64,000 nt of DNA, from positions 62,001-126,000 of the forward strand of contig NZ_JBDUUH010000002.1 in assembly GCF_039939195.1 (NCBI RefSeq). Reading direction: 5' to 3'. The number at the start of each line of letters is the position of its first letter. Position 1 is the stretch's first letter. Below the pieces are notes generated by a model. The model searched no databases, was not told the origin of the DNA, and saw only the letters and a program-made list of their open reading frames with translations. This document shows positions 8,428 to 17,356 of the stretch, one piece after another. The DNA is from Foliimonas ilicis. Its GTDB lineage: Bacteria > Pseudomonadota > Alphaproteobacteria > Rhizobiales > Rhizobiaceae. The position numbers and the translations under genes were made by a program.

Positions 8428-9579
8428 ATGACGCTCGACTACAGTTCACTTCTTGTGGCCGTCGGCTTCTCCGGGGCATGCCTTGCCTTGACGCTTTTCG
8501 GCAGTTGGCTCACGGCACGTAGCGAGCGCTTTTTGCTGACCTGGTCGTTGGCCGTTCTGCTCATCGTGGTCAACGTCTTCGCCTACAGCCTCTACATCAA
8601 TACCGGTCAGGTGCTTTACGCCTACGCGACATACGCACTTTTGCTGGGTGGCTTTTCACTCATGCTCGGTGCGGCTCATCAGTTTCGCACTGGCAATTCG
8701 CCAATCCCGCTTTTTGCCTCCGTAGGCATCATTTCCAATCTGATCGCCATAACGCCGTTGGTAATCGGGTATGATGGGCTGGGCTTCATGCTGCTGAACA
8801 TCGCCGCATGCGTCATTCTTCTTGCTGTTGCCGTCGAATATTGGCGTGGCCGCAAGGAAGCGCCGGGGCAGATCATAGGCATGGTTGTGCTTTACACACT
8901 GACCGGAATTTCATTCGCCCTGTGCGCCGCCGTTCTCATTTGGGATGGAAACCTGATCCTCGGCAGCGCTCCGAAAAACTGGGCTGAAAATCTCAATCTT
9001 GCCACCGCAATTGCCGGCCTGACCGGCATCGGCGCGATTTCCCTGACCCTCAACCATTCGCGCATGGCGCGTGTCCACCAGCATGACGCACAAACAGACC
9101 AGTTGACCGGTTTGTTCAATCGTCGTGCCCTGTTTGAGCTTTTCGGAAAGAGCAAGCCCGGCCCGCTGATGGCTGTGATCATGTTCGATCTCGACAATTT
9201 CAAAGCGGTCAATGACGAATACGGGCACGCAGCGGGCGACGAGGTTTTGCGCATCTTCGCCAGCGAACTCATTGCGAACAAGCGCTCTACCGATGTCGCT
9301 GTGCGGCTTGGCGGCGAGGAATTCGCGCTGGTACTGACGCAAATCCTCCCGGATCGAGCCGAAAGCACTGCAGAACGCATCCGTGCGGCGTTTGCACGGC
9401 GCCAGATCATGACGGATAACGGCATGCTGAGCTGCACGGTAAGTGCAGGCGTCGGGTTCAGCGGCCAGGAAGACATAAGTTTCGAGCGTCTTCTCATCGA
9501 TGCCGATCAGGCGCTTTATGGAGCCAAGCGTGACGGTCGAAATCGCGTATCCGGTTCGACCTATTTGCGCGTAGTCTGA
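8428..9579 (+). CDS. Membrane-anchored diguanylate cyclase (GGDEF domain)
   Basis: Synthesises cyclic di-GMP from two GTP. About six transmembrane segments fill residues 1-215 and form an unclassified membrane sensor. A GGDEF domain follows, beginning at DQLTGLFNRRALFEL. The active-site loop is RLGGEEFALVL, an intact GG[D/E]EF motif. Five residues before it is RSTD, a match to the RxxD inhibitory I-site, so product feedback is likely. No EAL domain is present. I chose the ATG starting MTLDYSSLLVAVGF (383 residues) because the hydrophobic region begins there; an alternative GTG lies 42 bases upstream. Its 3' end overlaps the convergent nnr gene by 19 bases. Confidence 0.93.
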   Translation: MTLDYSSLLVAVGFSGACLALTLFGSWLTARSERFLLTWSLAVLLIVVNVFAYSLYINTGQVLYAYATYALLLGGFSLMLGAAHQFRTGNSPIPLFASVGIISNLIAITPLVIGYDGLGFMLLNIAACVILLAVAVEYWRGRKEAPGQIIGMVVLYTLTGISFALCAAVLIWDGNLILGSAPKNWAENLNLATAIAGLTGIGAISLTLNHSRMARVHQHDAQTDQLTGLFNRRALFELFGKSKPGPLMAVIMFDLDNFKAVNDEYGHAAGDEVLRIFASELIANKRSTDVAVRLGGEEFALVLTQILPDRAESTAERIRAAFARRQIMTDNGMLSCTVSAGVGFSGQEDISFERLLIDADQALYGAKRDGRNRVSGSTYLRVV

Positions 9580-11078
9580 GCGTCTTTTTCCGCAAACAAC
9601 TCCCGCAATATTGGCAAAAGCGCATCGGCCAGATCATCCGCAACAAGTCCCGGCCCGAAGCGCCTCGCTGCTTGCGCATGCATCCACACGGCAGCGCAAC
9701 ACGCTTCGAACGAAGGCATGCCTTGGGCCAGCAGACCGCCAACAATCCCTGAAAGCACGTCGCCGGACCCGGCAGTGGCCAGCAACGGCGTGCCATTGGT
9801 ATTTATTGCCGCTCGTCCATCCGGCGCGGCAATCACCGTATCCGGTCCCTTGAAAATGACAGTCGCGTTCGACCTGTCGGCGGCATTTCGCGTCATTTCC
9901 AGCTTCGAAAGCGCATCATTCTCCGCAATATCTGGAAATAGCCGCCGAAACTCACCCTCATGCGGCGTCAAAACCAGTGATGGGCCACCTTTTTTGCTGC
10001 GCCATTTTTCTTTCGCATGCAGCCCAAGCGCAGAAAGCGCACCGGCATCGAAGACCAGATGTTTCGGATTGGGCGACGCGTCGAGCAGCTTCAGTGCGAG
10101 GTCCGAAGTGGCTTCGTCTGGCTCCAGACCCGGTCCGAAAACCAGAGCGGCTGGTTTGCGTCGTTCGAAAAACTCTCGCAGCTCGGCAGGGCCATCCGCT
10201 TTGTGAAGCATGATCGACGTGAGATGCGCGGCATTTTCTGCAAGCGCATCTTCGGGAGAAAGCAATGTTACTGCTCCGGCACCTGTGCGGGCTGCAGCAC
10301 CTGCCGACAGGCGCGCCGCACCCGTAGCCGCCGAATTGCCCGATCGTACCGCGACGTGGCCCCGGCTGTATTTGTGCACATCGATCGCCGGAGATGGAAA
10401 CGCCGATAGCCATAGGCGCGGACCGTTTTCAAAGCAGTTAGGTTTCATTTCGGAGACAAGCGCGTCAGGAATACCGATATCAGCCACGACGACTTCACCG
10501 CACAGAGAGCGGCCAGGAAAAAGCAGATGCGCTGGTTTCTTGCGCACGAATGTCACCGTGACAGCGGCTTTAAACGCACCACCAAGGATTTTTCCGGTTT
10601 CGCCGGAAAGGCCCGAAGGCAAATCTACTGCAAGCACAGGGGCATTCGAGCGAGCGACAGTATCAATTAGACTCAAGATGTCGCGCGAAATCGGGCGTGA
10701 CAGCCCTGCCCCATAAAGTGCATCGACGACCAGAGCATCGTCACGAGCGGTGAACTCCGGAAGAGGCCTGACCTCGCCAGAATAGGCGTGTGCGGCGCGT
10801 GCAGCAGCGCTCCCGTCGCGCGGTCGTTCACTCGAAAAGAGATCAACCGAAACGCCGGCCTCCGCCAAAACACGCGCAGCGACATATCCATCACCGCCAT
10901 TGTTGCCCGGTCCGCACAGGACCGAGACAGAACGACACCCCGCAAACCGCGAAAGGATTGTCGCGGCAACGGCATTTCCGGCGCGCTGCAAGAGCGCATC
11001 TTCGTCAAAAGGTCCCTGCTCTATGGCAAGGTGGTCTAGCTCCGACATCTGTTTTGGCGTCAGGATTTCATTGGACAT
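9561..11078 (-). CDS. nnr: Bifunctional NAD(P)HX epimerase/dehydratase
   Basis: Repairs hydrated NAD(P)H. The N-terminal YjeF domain (about residues 1-215) epimerises NAD(P)HX, and the C-terminal ribokinase-like domain dehydrates S-NAD(P)HX using a nucleoside diphosphate or triphosphate. The epimerase shows CGPGNNGGDGYVAARVL and VDALYGAGLSRP. The dehydratase shows VLTPHEGEFRRLFPD and the anion-hole motif NGTPLLATAGSGDVLSG. At 505 residues it has the expected bifunctional length. It is transcribed leftward, divergent from glnB across 318 bases. Confidence 0.96.
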   Translation of the reverse strand: MSNEILTPKQMSELDHLAIEQGPFDEDALLQRAGNAVAATILSRFAGCRSVSVLCGPGNNGGDGYVAARVLAEAGVSVDLFSSERPRDGSAAARAAHAYSGEVRPLPEFTARDDALVVDALYGAGLSRPISRDILSLIDTVARSNAPVLAVDLPSGLSGETGKILGGAFKAAVTVTFVRKKPAHLLFPGRSLCGEVVVADIGIPDALVSEMKPNCFENGPRLWLSAFPSPAIDVHKYSRGHVAVRSGNSAATGAARLSAGAAARTGAGAVTLLSPEDALAENAAHLTSIMLHKADGPAELREFFERRKPAALVFGPGLEPDEATSDLALKLLDASPNPKHLVFDAGALSALGLHAKEKWRSKKGGPSLVLTPHEGEFRRLFPDIAENDALSKLEMTRNAADRSNATVIFKGPDTVIAAPDGRAAINTNGTPLLATAGSGDVLSGIVGGLLAQGMPSFEACCAAVWMHAQAARRFGPGLVADDLADALLPILRELFAEKDAQTTRK

Positions 11079-11166
11079 GGCCCGAACAATCTAGTTGAAA
11101 TCGAGTTCGCCACCAGTCCACTTTAGCGGCAATTATTGACCGCAAAATCCCAATCCATGCTTATTA

Positions 11167-11185
11167 TTTAGGCGTTATGCCTAAA
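11167..11185. promoter_or_regulatory. Perfect 7-bp inverted repeat upstream of nnr
   Basis: TTTAGGC and GCCTAAA flank a 5-base spacer GTTAT in the nnr-glnB intergenic region. It may be an operator for either divergent gene, or a hairpin. I see no known operator consensus in it. Confidence 0.35.
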
Positions 11186-11320
11186 AATAACCCAATCCTG
11201 AGAAGCCATGAATTTGGCTGCACATAAAATAGCTGCGTCGATGGCGGATAAAGAGCGCATAAGTGCAAGATTCCGTCTCAACTCGCCGTCTTGGCAAAAC
11301 TTCTTGCTTTCGGCAAAAAC

Positions 11321-11336
11321 TGGCACGGTTCGTGCT
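11321..11336 (+). promoter_or_regulatory. Sigma-54 (RpoN) promoter of glnB-glnA
   Basis: TGGCACGGTTCGTGCT has the invariant GG and GC dinucleotides 10 bases apart (-24/-12) and closely matches TGGCAC-N5-TTGCW. It lies 61 bases before the glnB start. Nitrogen-regulated sigma-54 transcription of glnBA with NtrC is established in rhizobia. I did not find a convincing NtrC site by eye. A second near-match 29 bases upstream has the GG/GC spacing off by one. Confidence 0.8.
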
Positions 11337-11396
11337 TTTCATAGGCACAAGCGGGGTAAATAACCCGTTGGTACCCACGCGGAGGTTACAAAACGC

Positions 11397-11735
11397 ATGA
11401 AAAAGATCGAAGCGATCATAAAGCCCTTCAAACTCGACGAGGTGAAGGAAGCGCTTCAGGAGGTCGGGCTGCAGGGCATCACGGTCACCGAAGCCAAGGG
11501 CTTTGGCCGTCAGAAAGGCCATACCGAGCTCTATCGCGGCGCCGAATATGTGGTGGATTTCCTTCCAAAGGTGAAAATCGAGGTCGTGCTCGGTGACGAA
11601 GCGCTGGAAAGCGCGATAGAAGCGATCCGCAAGGCGGCGCAAACGGGCCGCATCGGCGACGGTAAGATCTTCGTTTCGAATATCGAAGAAGTCGTGCGCA
11701 TCCGCACTGGCGAAACCGGCATAGACGCTATCTGA
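11397..11735 (+). CDS. glnB: Nitrogen regulatory protein PII
   Basis: A trimeric signal protein that senses 2-oxoglutarate and ATP/ADP and controls GlnE, GlnD/NtrB and other targets by binding. The 112-residue length is standard. The T-loop sequence GRQKGHTELYRGAEYVVDF includes Tyr51, the uridylylation site, and the N-terminus MKKIEAIIKPFKLDEVKEAL and the C-terminal GDGKIFVSNIEEVVRIRTGE are family hallmarks. It is preceded by a sigma-54 promoter and a GCGGAGG ribosome binding site. glnA follows after 57 bases with no terminator between, so the pair is an operon. Confidence 0.98.
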   Translation: MKKIEAIIKPFKLDEVKEALQEVGLQGITVTEAKGFGRQKGHTELYRGAEYVVDFLPKVKIEVVLGDEALESAIEAIRKAAQTGRIGDGKIFVSNIEEVVRIRTGETGIDAI

Positions 11736-11792
11736 CTTTAGCGCGCCGCTCTAAACCATTCTAATTCAACGTCATAATACAGGATACAAAAC

Positions 11793-13202
11793 ATGACGAC
11801 AGCAAAAGACATCCTCAAGCAGATCAAGGACAACGACGTAAAATTCGTCGATCTGCGCTTCACCGATCCCAAGGGCAAGCTCCAGCACGTGACGATGGAC
11901 GTTGCCGAAGTCGATGAAGACATGTTCGCTGACGGCGTCATGTTCGACGGCTCGTCGATCGCCGGCTGGAAGGCCATCAACGAATCCGACATGGTGTTGA
12001 TGCCGGATCCAGAGACCGTCCATCTCGACCCGTTCTTCGCTCAGTCGACGCTCGTCGTTCTCTGCGACATTCTCGATCCGGTTTCGGGCGAATCCTACAA
12101 CCGCGACCCACGCGGCACCGCCAAGAAGGCAGAAGCCTATCTGAAGGCAGAAGGCGTCGGCGACACCATCTTCGTCGGCCCGGAAGCTGAATTCTTCATC
12201 TTTGACGACGTGAAGTACAAGGCCGACCCGTACAATACGGGCTTCAAGCTGGACTCCACTGAACTGCCGTCCAACGACGACACCGACTATGAGACCGGCA
12301 ACCTCGGCCACCGTCCGCGCGTCAAGGGCGGCTACTTCCCGGTTCCGCCGATCGATAGCGCCCAGGACATGCGTTCTGAAATGCTGACCGTGCTCACCGA
12401 AATGGGCGTGCGCGTTGAAAAGCACCACCACGAAGTGGCGGCTGCCCAGCATGAGCTTGGCGTGAAGTTCGACACGCTCGTCCGCAACGCCGACAAGATG
12501 CTGCTCTACAAGTATGTCGTGCATCAGGTCGCAAACGCCTACGGCAAGACGGCAACCTTCATGCCGAAGCCAATCTTCGGCGACAATGGTTCGGGCATGC
12601 ACGTGCATATGTCGATCTGGAAGGACGGCAAGCCGACCTTCGCAGGCAATGAATATGCTGGCCTGTCGGAAAGCTGCCTGTACTTCATCGGCGGCGTCAT
12701 CAAGCATGCCAAGGCAGTCAATGCGTTCACCAACCCGCTGACCAACTCCTACAAGCGTCTGGTTCCAGGCTATGAAGCTCCGGTTCTGCTGGCCTACTCG
12801 GCTCGCAACCGTTCGGCTTCCTGCCGTATTCCTTTCGGCTCCAATCCGAAGTCAAAGCGCGTCGAAGTTCGTTTCCCTGATCCGGGCGCGAACCCGTACC
12901 TCGCTTTCGCAGCGCTCCTGATGGCTGGCCTCGACGGCATCAAGAACAAGATCCACCCTGGCCAGCCGATGGACAAGGATCTTTACGACCTGCCGCCAAA
13001 AGAACTGAAGAAGATCCCGACCGTTTGCGGCTCGCTGCGCGAAGCGCTCCAGAGCCTCGACAAGGATCGCGGCTTCCTGAAGGCCGGCGGCGTGTTCGAC
13101 GACGACCAGATCGATGCCTACATCGAATTGAAGATGGCTGAAGTGATGCGTTTCGAAATGACGCCGCACCCGGTCGAATTCGACATGTACTACTCCGTCT
13201 GA
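11793..13202 (+). CDS. glnA: Glutamine synthetase type I
   Basis: Forms glutamine from glutamate, ammonia and ATP as a dodecamer, the main route of ammonium assimilation. At 469 residues it is the GSI-beta size. Visible motifs are VMFDGSSIAGWKAINESDM, the metal-binding EAEFFIFDD, NGSGMHVHMSIW and NRSASCRIPF. The adenylylation tyrosine is at about residue 398 in KDLYDLPPKE, so activity is probably controlled by GlnE. It lies downstream of glnB in the same operon and ends in a strong terminator. Confidence 0.99.
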   Translation: MTTAKDILKQIKDNDVKFVDLRFTDPKGKLQHVTMDVAEVDEDMFADGVMFDGSSIAGWKAINESDMVLMPDPETVHLDPFFAQSTLVVLCDILDPVSGESYNRDPRGTAKKAEAYLKAEGVGDTIFVGPEAEFFIFDDVKYKADPYNTGFKLDSTELPSNDDTDYETGNLGHRPRVKGGYFPVPPIDSAQDMRSEMLTVLTEMGVRVEKHHHEVAAAQHELGVKFDTLVRNADKMLLYKYVVHQVANAYGKTATFMPKPIFGDNGSGMHVHMSIWKDGKPTFAGNEYAGLSESCLYFIGGVIKHAKAVNAFTNPLTNSYKRLVPGYEAPVLLAYSARNRSASCRIPFGSNPKSKRVEVRFPDPGANPYLAFAALLMAGLDGIKNKIHPGQPMDKDLYDLPPKELKKIPTVCGSLREALQSLDKDRGFLKAGGVFDDDQIDAYIELKMAEVMRFEMTPHPVEFDMYYSV

Positions 13203-13225
13203 TCCTTTCGGATCGACTAAAGAAA

Positions 13226-13249
13226 GGCCGGGTTTACCCGGCCTTTTTT
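13226..13249 (+). terminator. Rho-independent terminator of glnBA
   Basis: A GGCCGGG / CCCGGCC stem with a TTTA loop, flanked by AAA and followed by six T residues, lies 24 bases after the glnA stop. Confidence 0.93.
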
Positions 13250-13295
13250 GTTGCCCGCAAACAGCACCTAAAGCTTTACCGAATCCAGACGTGAA

Positions 13296-13325
13296 AAAGC
13301 CCGGCGCACTTTCATGCGCCGGGCT
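13296..13325 (-). terminator. Terminator of the MHS transporter gene
   Basis: A 10-bp perfect stem, GCCCGGCGCA / TGCGCCGGGC, with a 6-base loop; on the minus strand it is followed by TTTTT, and on the plus strand by TTTT, so it may work in both directions. It lies 20 bases beyond the stop of the leftward transporter gene. Confidence 0.9.
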
Positions 13326-13344
13326 TTTCTTGATTGCCGAACCG

Positions 13345-15045
13345 TTACTTTACAGCGTCGAGATTGGTATCCTTCGTCTCTCTCACGAAGATGATGCCGA
13401 TAACCAGCGTCATTGCCGCAATCGCGATCGGATACCAGAGGCCGAAGTAGATATCGCCTCGTGCAGCGCTCATCGCGAAAACGGTTGCCGGAAGCAGGCC
13501 GCCGAACCAGCCATTGCCGATATGGTAAGGCAGCGACATGCCGGTGTAGCGAATCCGGGTCGGGAACATCTCGACCAGAATTGCCGCGATCGGCCCGTAA
13601 ACCATCGTCACGTAGAGAACGAGAACGAACAGGATGGCGATGACCTTCGGCCAGCTTACCTGAGCGGGATCAGCGACCATGGTGAAGGCCCCTGCCTCGT
13701 TCTGGACCAGCGGATAACCGTGACTCTGCAAGGAGGTGAACGCCGCCGTCGTAAACGTCGTGTCCATCGCCTTTGCCTGATCACCGGCAGCTACCGCATC
13801 GTAAGACGGGATCGTCTCGCCACCGATCGTGACCGTTGCCGCAGTGCCGGGTGCTGCCGTCGTGACGACATCATATGGCACGGAGTTTCTGGTCAGGAAG
13901 GACGTTGCGATATCGCAAGACGTGGTGAACTTCGCCGTTCCGACCGGGTTGAACTGGAACCTGCAGTCGCCGGGTGCTGCGGTAACGGTCGCACGCATAT
14001 TTTCCTGCGCCGTCGCCAATGCCGGGTTCGCAGCCCAGGTCAGAGCCTTGAACAGCGGGAAGTAAGTGACGATTGCGAGAGCCAGACCAGCCATGATGAT
14101 CGGCTTGCGGCCGATCTTGTCGGACAGCCAGCCGAACACGACGAAGAAGATCGTGCCGAGAGCCAGCGCGATCGCGATCATGATGTTGACCGAGACAGCA
14201 TTAACCTTGAGCACGTTCTGCAGGAAGAACAGCGCGTAGAACTGGCCCGAATACCAGACCACAGCCTGACCGGCGGTGAGGCCGAACAGAGCGAGAATTG
14301 CGATCTTGGCGTTTTTCCACTGACCGAAAGCTTCGGAAAGCGGTGCCTTGGAGCCTTTTCCCTCGTCCTTCATACGCAAGAAAGCCGGAGATTCATTCAG
14401 CGACAGACGAATCCAGACCGAAACACCCAGCAAAAACACCGAAAGCAGGAATGGAACGCGCCAGCCCCAGGCTTTGAAATCTTCCGGGCCGAGATAGGTC
14501 TGGATGGCCAGAATAACGATCAGTGAGAGGAACAGACCAAGCGTTGCCGTCGTCTGAATCCATGATGTGTAGAAGCCACGACGCCCATCCGGCGCGTGTT
14601 CGGCCACATAGGTTGCCGCACCGCCATATTCACCGCCGAGTGCCAGACCCTGCAACATGCGCAGGATGATCAGGATGATCGGAGCCGCAATACCGATGGT
14701 AGCGGAACCGGGCAGCAGGCCGACGAAGAAGGTCGAAAAGCCCATGATAAGGATGGTGACGAGGAAGGTATATTTGCGGCCGACGAGATCGCCGATACGG
14801 CCGAACACCAGCGCACCGAAGGGGCGCACGAGGAAGCCGGCGGCAAATGCAAGCAATGCAAAGATGTTGCGGGTGGCTTCCGGATATTCGCTGAAGAATG
14901 CAGCACCGATAAAGGCCGCGAGTGAGCCGTAGAGATAAAAATCATACCATTCGAAAACGGTACCGAGCGAAGAAGCGAAGATGACCTTCTTTTCTTCCCT
15001 CGTCATGCTGCGATTTGCCGAACCGGCAGTTGCTGCCACTGACAT
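13345..15045 (-). CDS. MFS transporter, metabolite:H+ symporter (MHS) family, with extracytoplasmic insert
   Basis: A 566-residue inner-membrane symporter of the major facilitator superfamily. The MHS hallmark FEWYDFYLYG at residues 31-40 and the loop motifs GRIGDLVGRKYTF and GWLSDKIGRKP mark the two six-helix halves. About 125 residues (roughly 338-465), polar and Ala/Thr-rich with two cysteines, are inserted between hydrophobic segments and should lie outside the membrane; this is why it is longer than the usual 430-450 residues. Substrates of relatives are organic acids or osmolytes, and none can be assigned here. The start MSVAATAGS has a perfect AGGAGG; an upstream in-frame ATG would add 29 unlikely residues. 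Confidence 0.92.
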   Translation of the reverse strand: MSVAATAGSANRSMTREEKKVIFASSLGTVFEWYDFYLYGSLAAFIGAAFFSEYPEATRNIFALLAFAAGFLVRPFGALVFGRIGDLVGRKYTFLVTILIMGFSTFFVGLLPGSATIGIAAPIILIILRMLQGLALGGEYGGAATYVAEHAPDGRRGFYTSWIQTTATLGLFLSLIVILAIQTYLGPEDFKAWGWRVPFLLSVFLLGVSVWIRLSLNESPAFLRMKDEGKGSKAPLSEAFGQWKNAKIAILALFGLTAGQAVVWYSGQFYALFFLQNVLKVNAVSVNIMIAIALALGTIFFVVFGWLSDKIGRKPIIMAGLALAIVTYFPLFKALTWAANPALATAQENMRATVTAAPGDCRFQFNPVGTAKFTTSCDIATSFLTRNSVPYDVVTTAAPGTAATVTIGGETIPSYDAVAAGDQAKAMDTTFTTAAFTSLQSHGYPLVQNEAGAFTMVADPAQVSWPKVIAILFVLVLYVTMVYGPIAAILVEMFPTRIRYTGMSLPYHIGNGWFGGLLPATVFAMSAARGDIYFGLWYPIAIAAMTLVIGIIFVRETKDTNLDAVK

Positions 15046-15325
15046 CGTGTCCTCCTCCCATGTGTCACAGATGTTGCCATCACTGGTCCGCGCCCCCTCC
15101 CGGACCGCAGACTCATGGCACTCATCTCCCAAGACATGACAGAAAATCAGGTCACTCGGCTACGATGCTTTGGAATTATGACTTTCGTCTAATTGCACGT
15201 GCTTCGCGTAGCCTCCAAACCGGAATAGAGTTTCAGCATCGAAAGCAATCGGATGAAAAATATTATTATGATTCAATGGATTGCTGTAAGTAACTGAAAT
15301 CGGACTGCAAAGGGAGGCTGCAGAT

Positions 15326-15619
15326 ATGGACTTTGGCGATATGTTCATCGCGCAATTGACCGATCCGTTCCGCATCGGGCTGGTCGCAGCACTTTTTCTG
15401 ACGAGCCTGCGCACGGCTGGAACGGTCGGGTCGCTAATTCCGCTGGCGCTTGGCGTGGTTTTCGTGGCCGTCCTGATCCCAACATCACTTGCCAGCGAAA
15501 CTCCCGACAAGATGAGCCAGATAGGGATCGGCATAATCTCGAATGTCGTTATTCTGGCAGTGTTTCTGGCATTAAAGCTCGCCTATGACCGAGTTTCCGG
15601 GCGAAAAGCGCCGGATTAG
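15326..15619 (+). CDS. Small membrane protein, function unknown
   Basis: A 97-residue protein with about three hydrophobic stretches (around residues 17-35, 38-54 and 66-86) and a short basic tail, RVSGRKAPD. A GGGAGG lies upstream of the ATG. I do not recognise a family. Its stop overlaps that of the convergent ATP12 gene by 4 bases. It stands alone on its strand, divergent from the MHS transporter. Confidence 0.72.
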   Translation: MDFGDMFIAQLTDPFRIGLVAALFLTSLRTAGTVGSLIPLALGVVFVAVLIPTSLASETPDKMSQIGIGIISNVVILAVFLALKLAYDRVSGRKAPD

Positions 15620-16425
15620 GCAGCTTTTATAGGGCTTTCCAGCGCTTCGAGCAGTTTTACGGCAGCAAGCATGTCGCGCTTGCGCGCCTGTTGACGTGCC
15701 AGCGCTTCCGAATCCTGTCCCCAATGCTCGATATTCCAATTTTCATCGATATGGGCCGCGGTCCAGGCTGTCTCAAGGTCGATTTCGCCCGCTTCGACGG
15801 CAATTGCGATCAGCGCCGAGCCGGTCAGGGACGTCATCAGATGCAAGGCAGCCAGCTTTAACGGGTCATCGCGCTTCTGAAGATGGATGCCAACAGCGCC
15901 GATTGCCTCGCGCGGCTGTTGAACATGCACGACACCCTCGGCAAGCGTAAAGCGCGCGCCAAGCGAGACGCGCGCCCATTCCAGAATCGGATCCCATGCC
16001 TCGTCCTGAAGCGCTACGAGCCGTTCCGGCGTGTCGGCGCGGTAGAACAGCATGTCGGAAGAGGCGAAGCGCAGAATGTCTTCCAGCACCGCCTGCGGGT
16101 CGTTAACGACACCATCGATGGCTGTATTGACCAGGCGCATGACCGGCATGGAAACCGGGTCGATCACCTCGACCTGCGCGCGAAACTCTTCTGCCACCAG
16201 ATCGGCGGCGGCCTCAGTCCGCAGTGCAAGCAGCGCCTTTGTCGGTGTTCGCACCGACTTGCCATCGAGATGGATTGCAAAGCTGTCTTCCAAGGGCGCA
16301 ACGGAAACCGTCTCGTAAAAGCGCTTCGGCAATGGCGTTTTCATCTGGATCTGGGCGCGGCGGACCGGGTCCGGGTCCGAGAGAAAACGTCCAGCTTCAA
16401 TGTCTTCGAGAAGATCGCGCATCAT
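15616..16425 (-). CDS. ATP12 family F1-ATPase assembly chaperone
   Basis: A homologue of mitochondrial Atp12, which binds the F1 alpha subunit before assembly of ATP synthase; the family is characteristic of alphaproteobacteria. The recognisable core is FAIHLDGKSVRTPTKALL near residue 50, then RLVNTAIDGV, DMLFYRADTPERLVALQDEAWDPIL, and the late SLTGSALIAIAVEAGEIDLE followed by AHIDENWNIEHWGQD. Length 269 fits. Two adjacent ATG codons make the start uncertain by one residue. It is 7 bases downstream of the DMT transporter gene on the same strand, so it is probably the last gene of that operon. Confidence 0.95.
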   Translation of the reverse strand: MMRDLLEDIEAGRFLSDPDPVRRAQIQMKTPLPKRFYETVSVAPLEDSFAIHLDGKSVRTPTKALLALRTEAAADLVAEEFRAQVEVIDPVSMPVMRLVNTAIDGVVNDPQAVLEDILRFASSDMLFYRADTPERLVALQDEAWDPILEWARVSLGARFTLAEGVVHVQQPREAIGAVGIHLQKRDDPLKLAALHLMTSLTGSALIAIAVEAGEIDLETAWTAAHIDENWNIEHWGQDSEALARQQARKRDMLAAVKLLEALESPIKAA

Positions 16426-16432
16426 GACCTCT

Positions 16433-17356
16433 TTAGATCGTTTTTCGTTTGGCCGGGCGGTTTACCAACATCAACCCCGCCGCAATCAACACCAGCGCGA
16501 TCACTATCCGCGCGCTGATCGTTTCACCAAGCAATACACCGCCGCATATGACGCCGAAAGCTGGCGTCAGAAAGGCAAAGCTTGAAAGGCCCGTCGCCGG
16601 GTAACGCCGCATCAGCCAGAACCATAGAATATAGGTGAAGGCGACGATGAAAACCGCTTGAAACAAGATTGCCGAAATTGAAATGGCCGAAATTTCGCGA
16701 ATGATCGGCCCGCTGACGGCAAGCAGCGGCAGCGCCATTACCGAAGCTACTGCCAATTGATAAAGCAGCAGCTTTTCGGCGCTCGTTTCCGCAAGGCGGG
16801 TCTTCTTGATGACCAGCGTCGTTGCAGCCCAAAGCGCGCCCGCTACCAGGCTCATAATGTCGCCGGTGATCGCAGACGGATCAGGCAGGCTCAGGCGATC
16901 CGAGAAGACAAGCGCGACGCCGACGAAGGCCATCGCCATTCCGGCGAACTTCATCGCCGACATACGTTCGCCGAGCAGGAAATGCGCGCCTATCAGCACC
17001 CAGAAAGGCATCGTGTTGACCATCAACGTGCTGCGCGCCACGCTCGTATAATCGAGCGCGACATAAACGAGAATGAATTCCACGCCGAAAAGGGACCCGG
17101 CGATCAGCCCGGCAACAAGTGTGCCGTCCCGCGTAAAAACATTGATCTTTCGATAGCGGCACCACGCCAGAACCAGAATGCCGCCGAGCGCGGATCTGGC
17201 AAGTGTTACGAAGATCGGATTGAAACCGGTATTGGCGAGTTTGGCGGCAACACCGTTCAATCCCCAGGAGAAAGTAATCCCGATAAGGATAGCGACCGCC
17301 GCCGCATCGATCGCGTCCCGGCGATCAGAAAGTCTCAGCGTATCCCCAACCATCAC
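16433..17356 (-). CDS. DMT family transporter (EamA domains)
   Basis: A 307-residue drug/metabolite transporter with ten hydrophobic segments arranged as two EamA repeats, the first beginning near FSWGLNGVAAKLANTGFNP and the second near ITGDIMSLVAGALWAATTLV. Relatives export amino acids or other metabolites; the substrate cannot be read from sequence. The start overlaps the stop of the pseudouridine synthase gene by 4 bases (ATGA), which indicates translational coupling. Confidence 0.92.
   Translation of the reverse strand: MMVGDTLRLSDRRDAIDAAAVAILIGITFSWGLNGVAAKLANTGFNPIFVTLARSALGGILVLAWCRYRKINVFTRDGTLVAGLIAGSLFGVEFILVYVALDYTSVARSTLMVNTMPFWVLIGAHFLLGERMSAMKFAGMAMAFVGVALVFSDRLSLPDPSAITGDIMSLVAGALWAATTLVIKKTRLAETSAEKLLLYQLAVASVMALPLLAVSGPIIREISAISISAILFQAVFIVAFTYILWFWLMRRYPATGLSSFAFLTPAFGVICGGVLLGETISARIVIALVLIAAGLMLVNRPAKRKTI

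Noticed and set aside
11291..11308. Upstream sigma-54-like element as a functional promoter
   Set aside because: The spacing between GG and GC is 11 rather than the required 10 bases; kept only as a curiosity.
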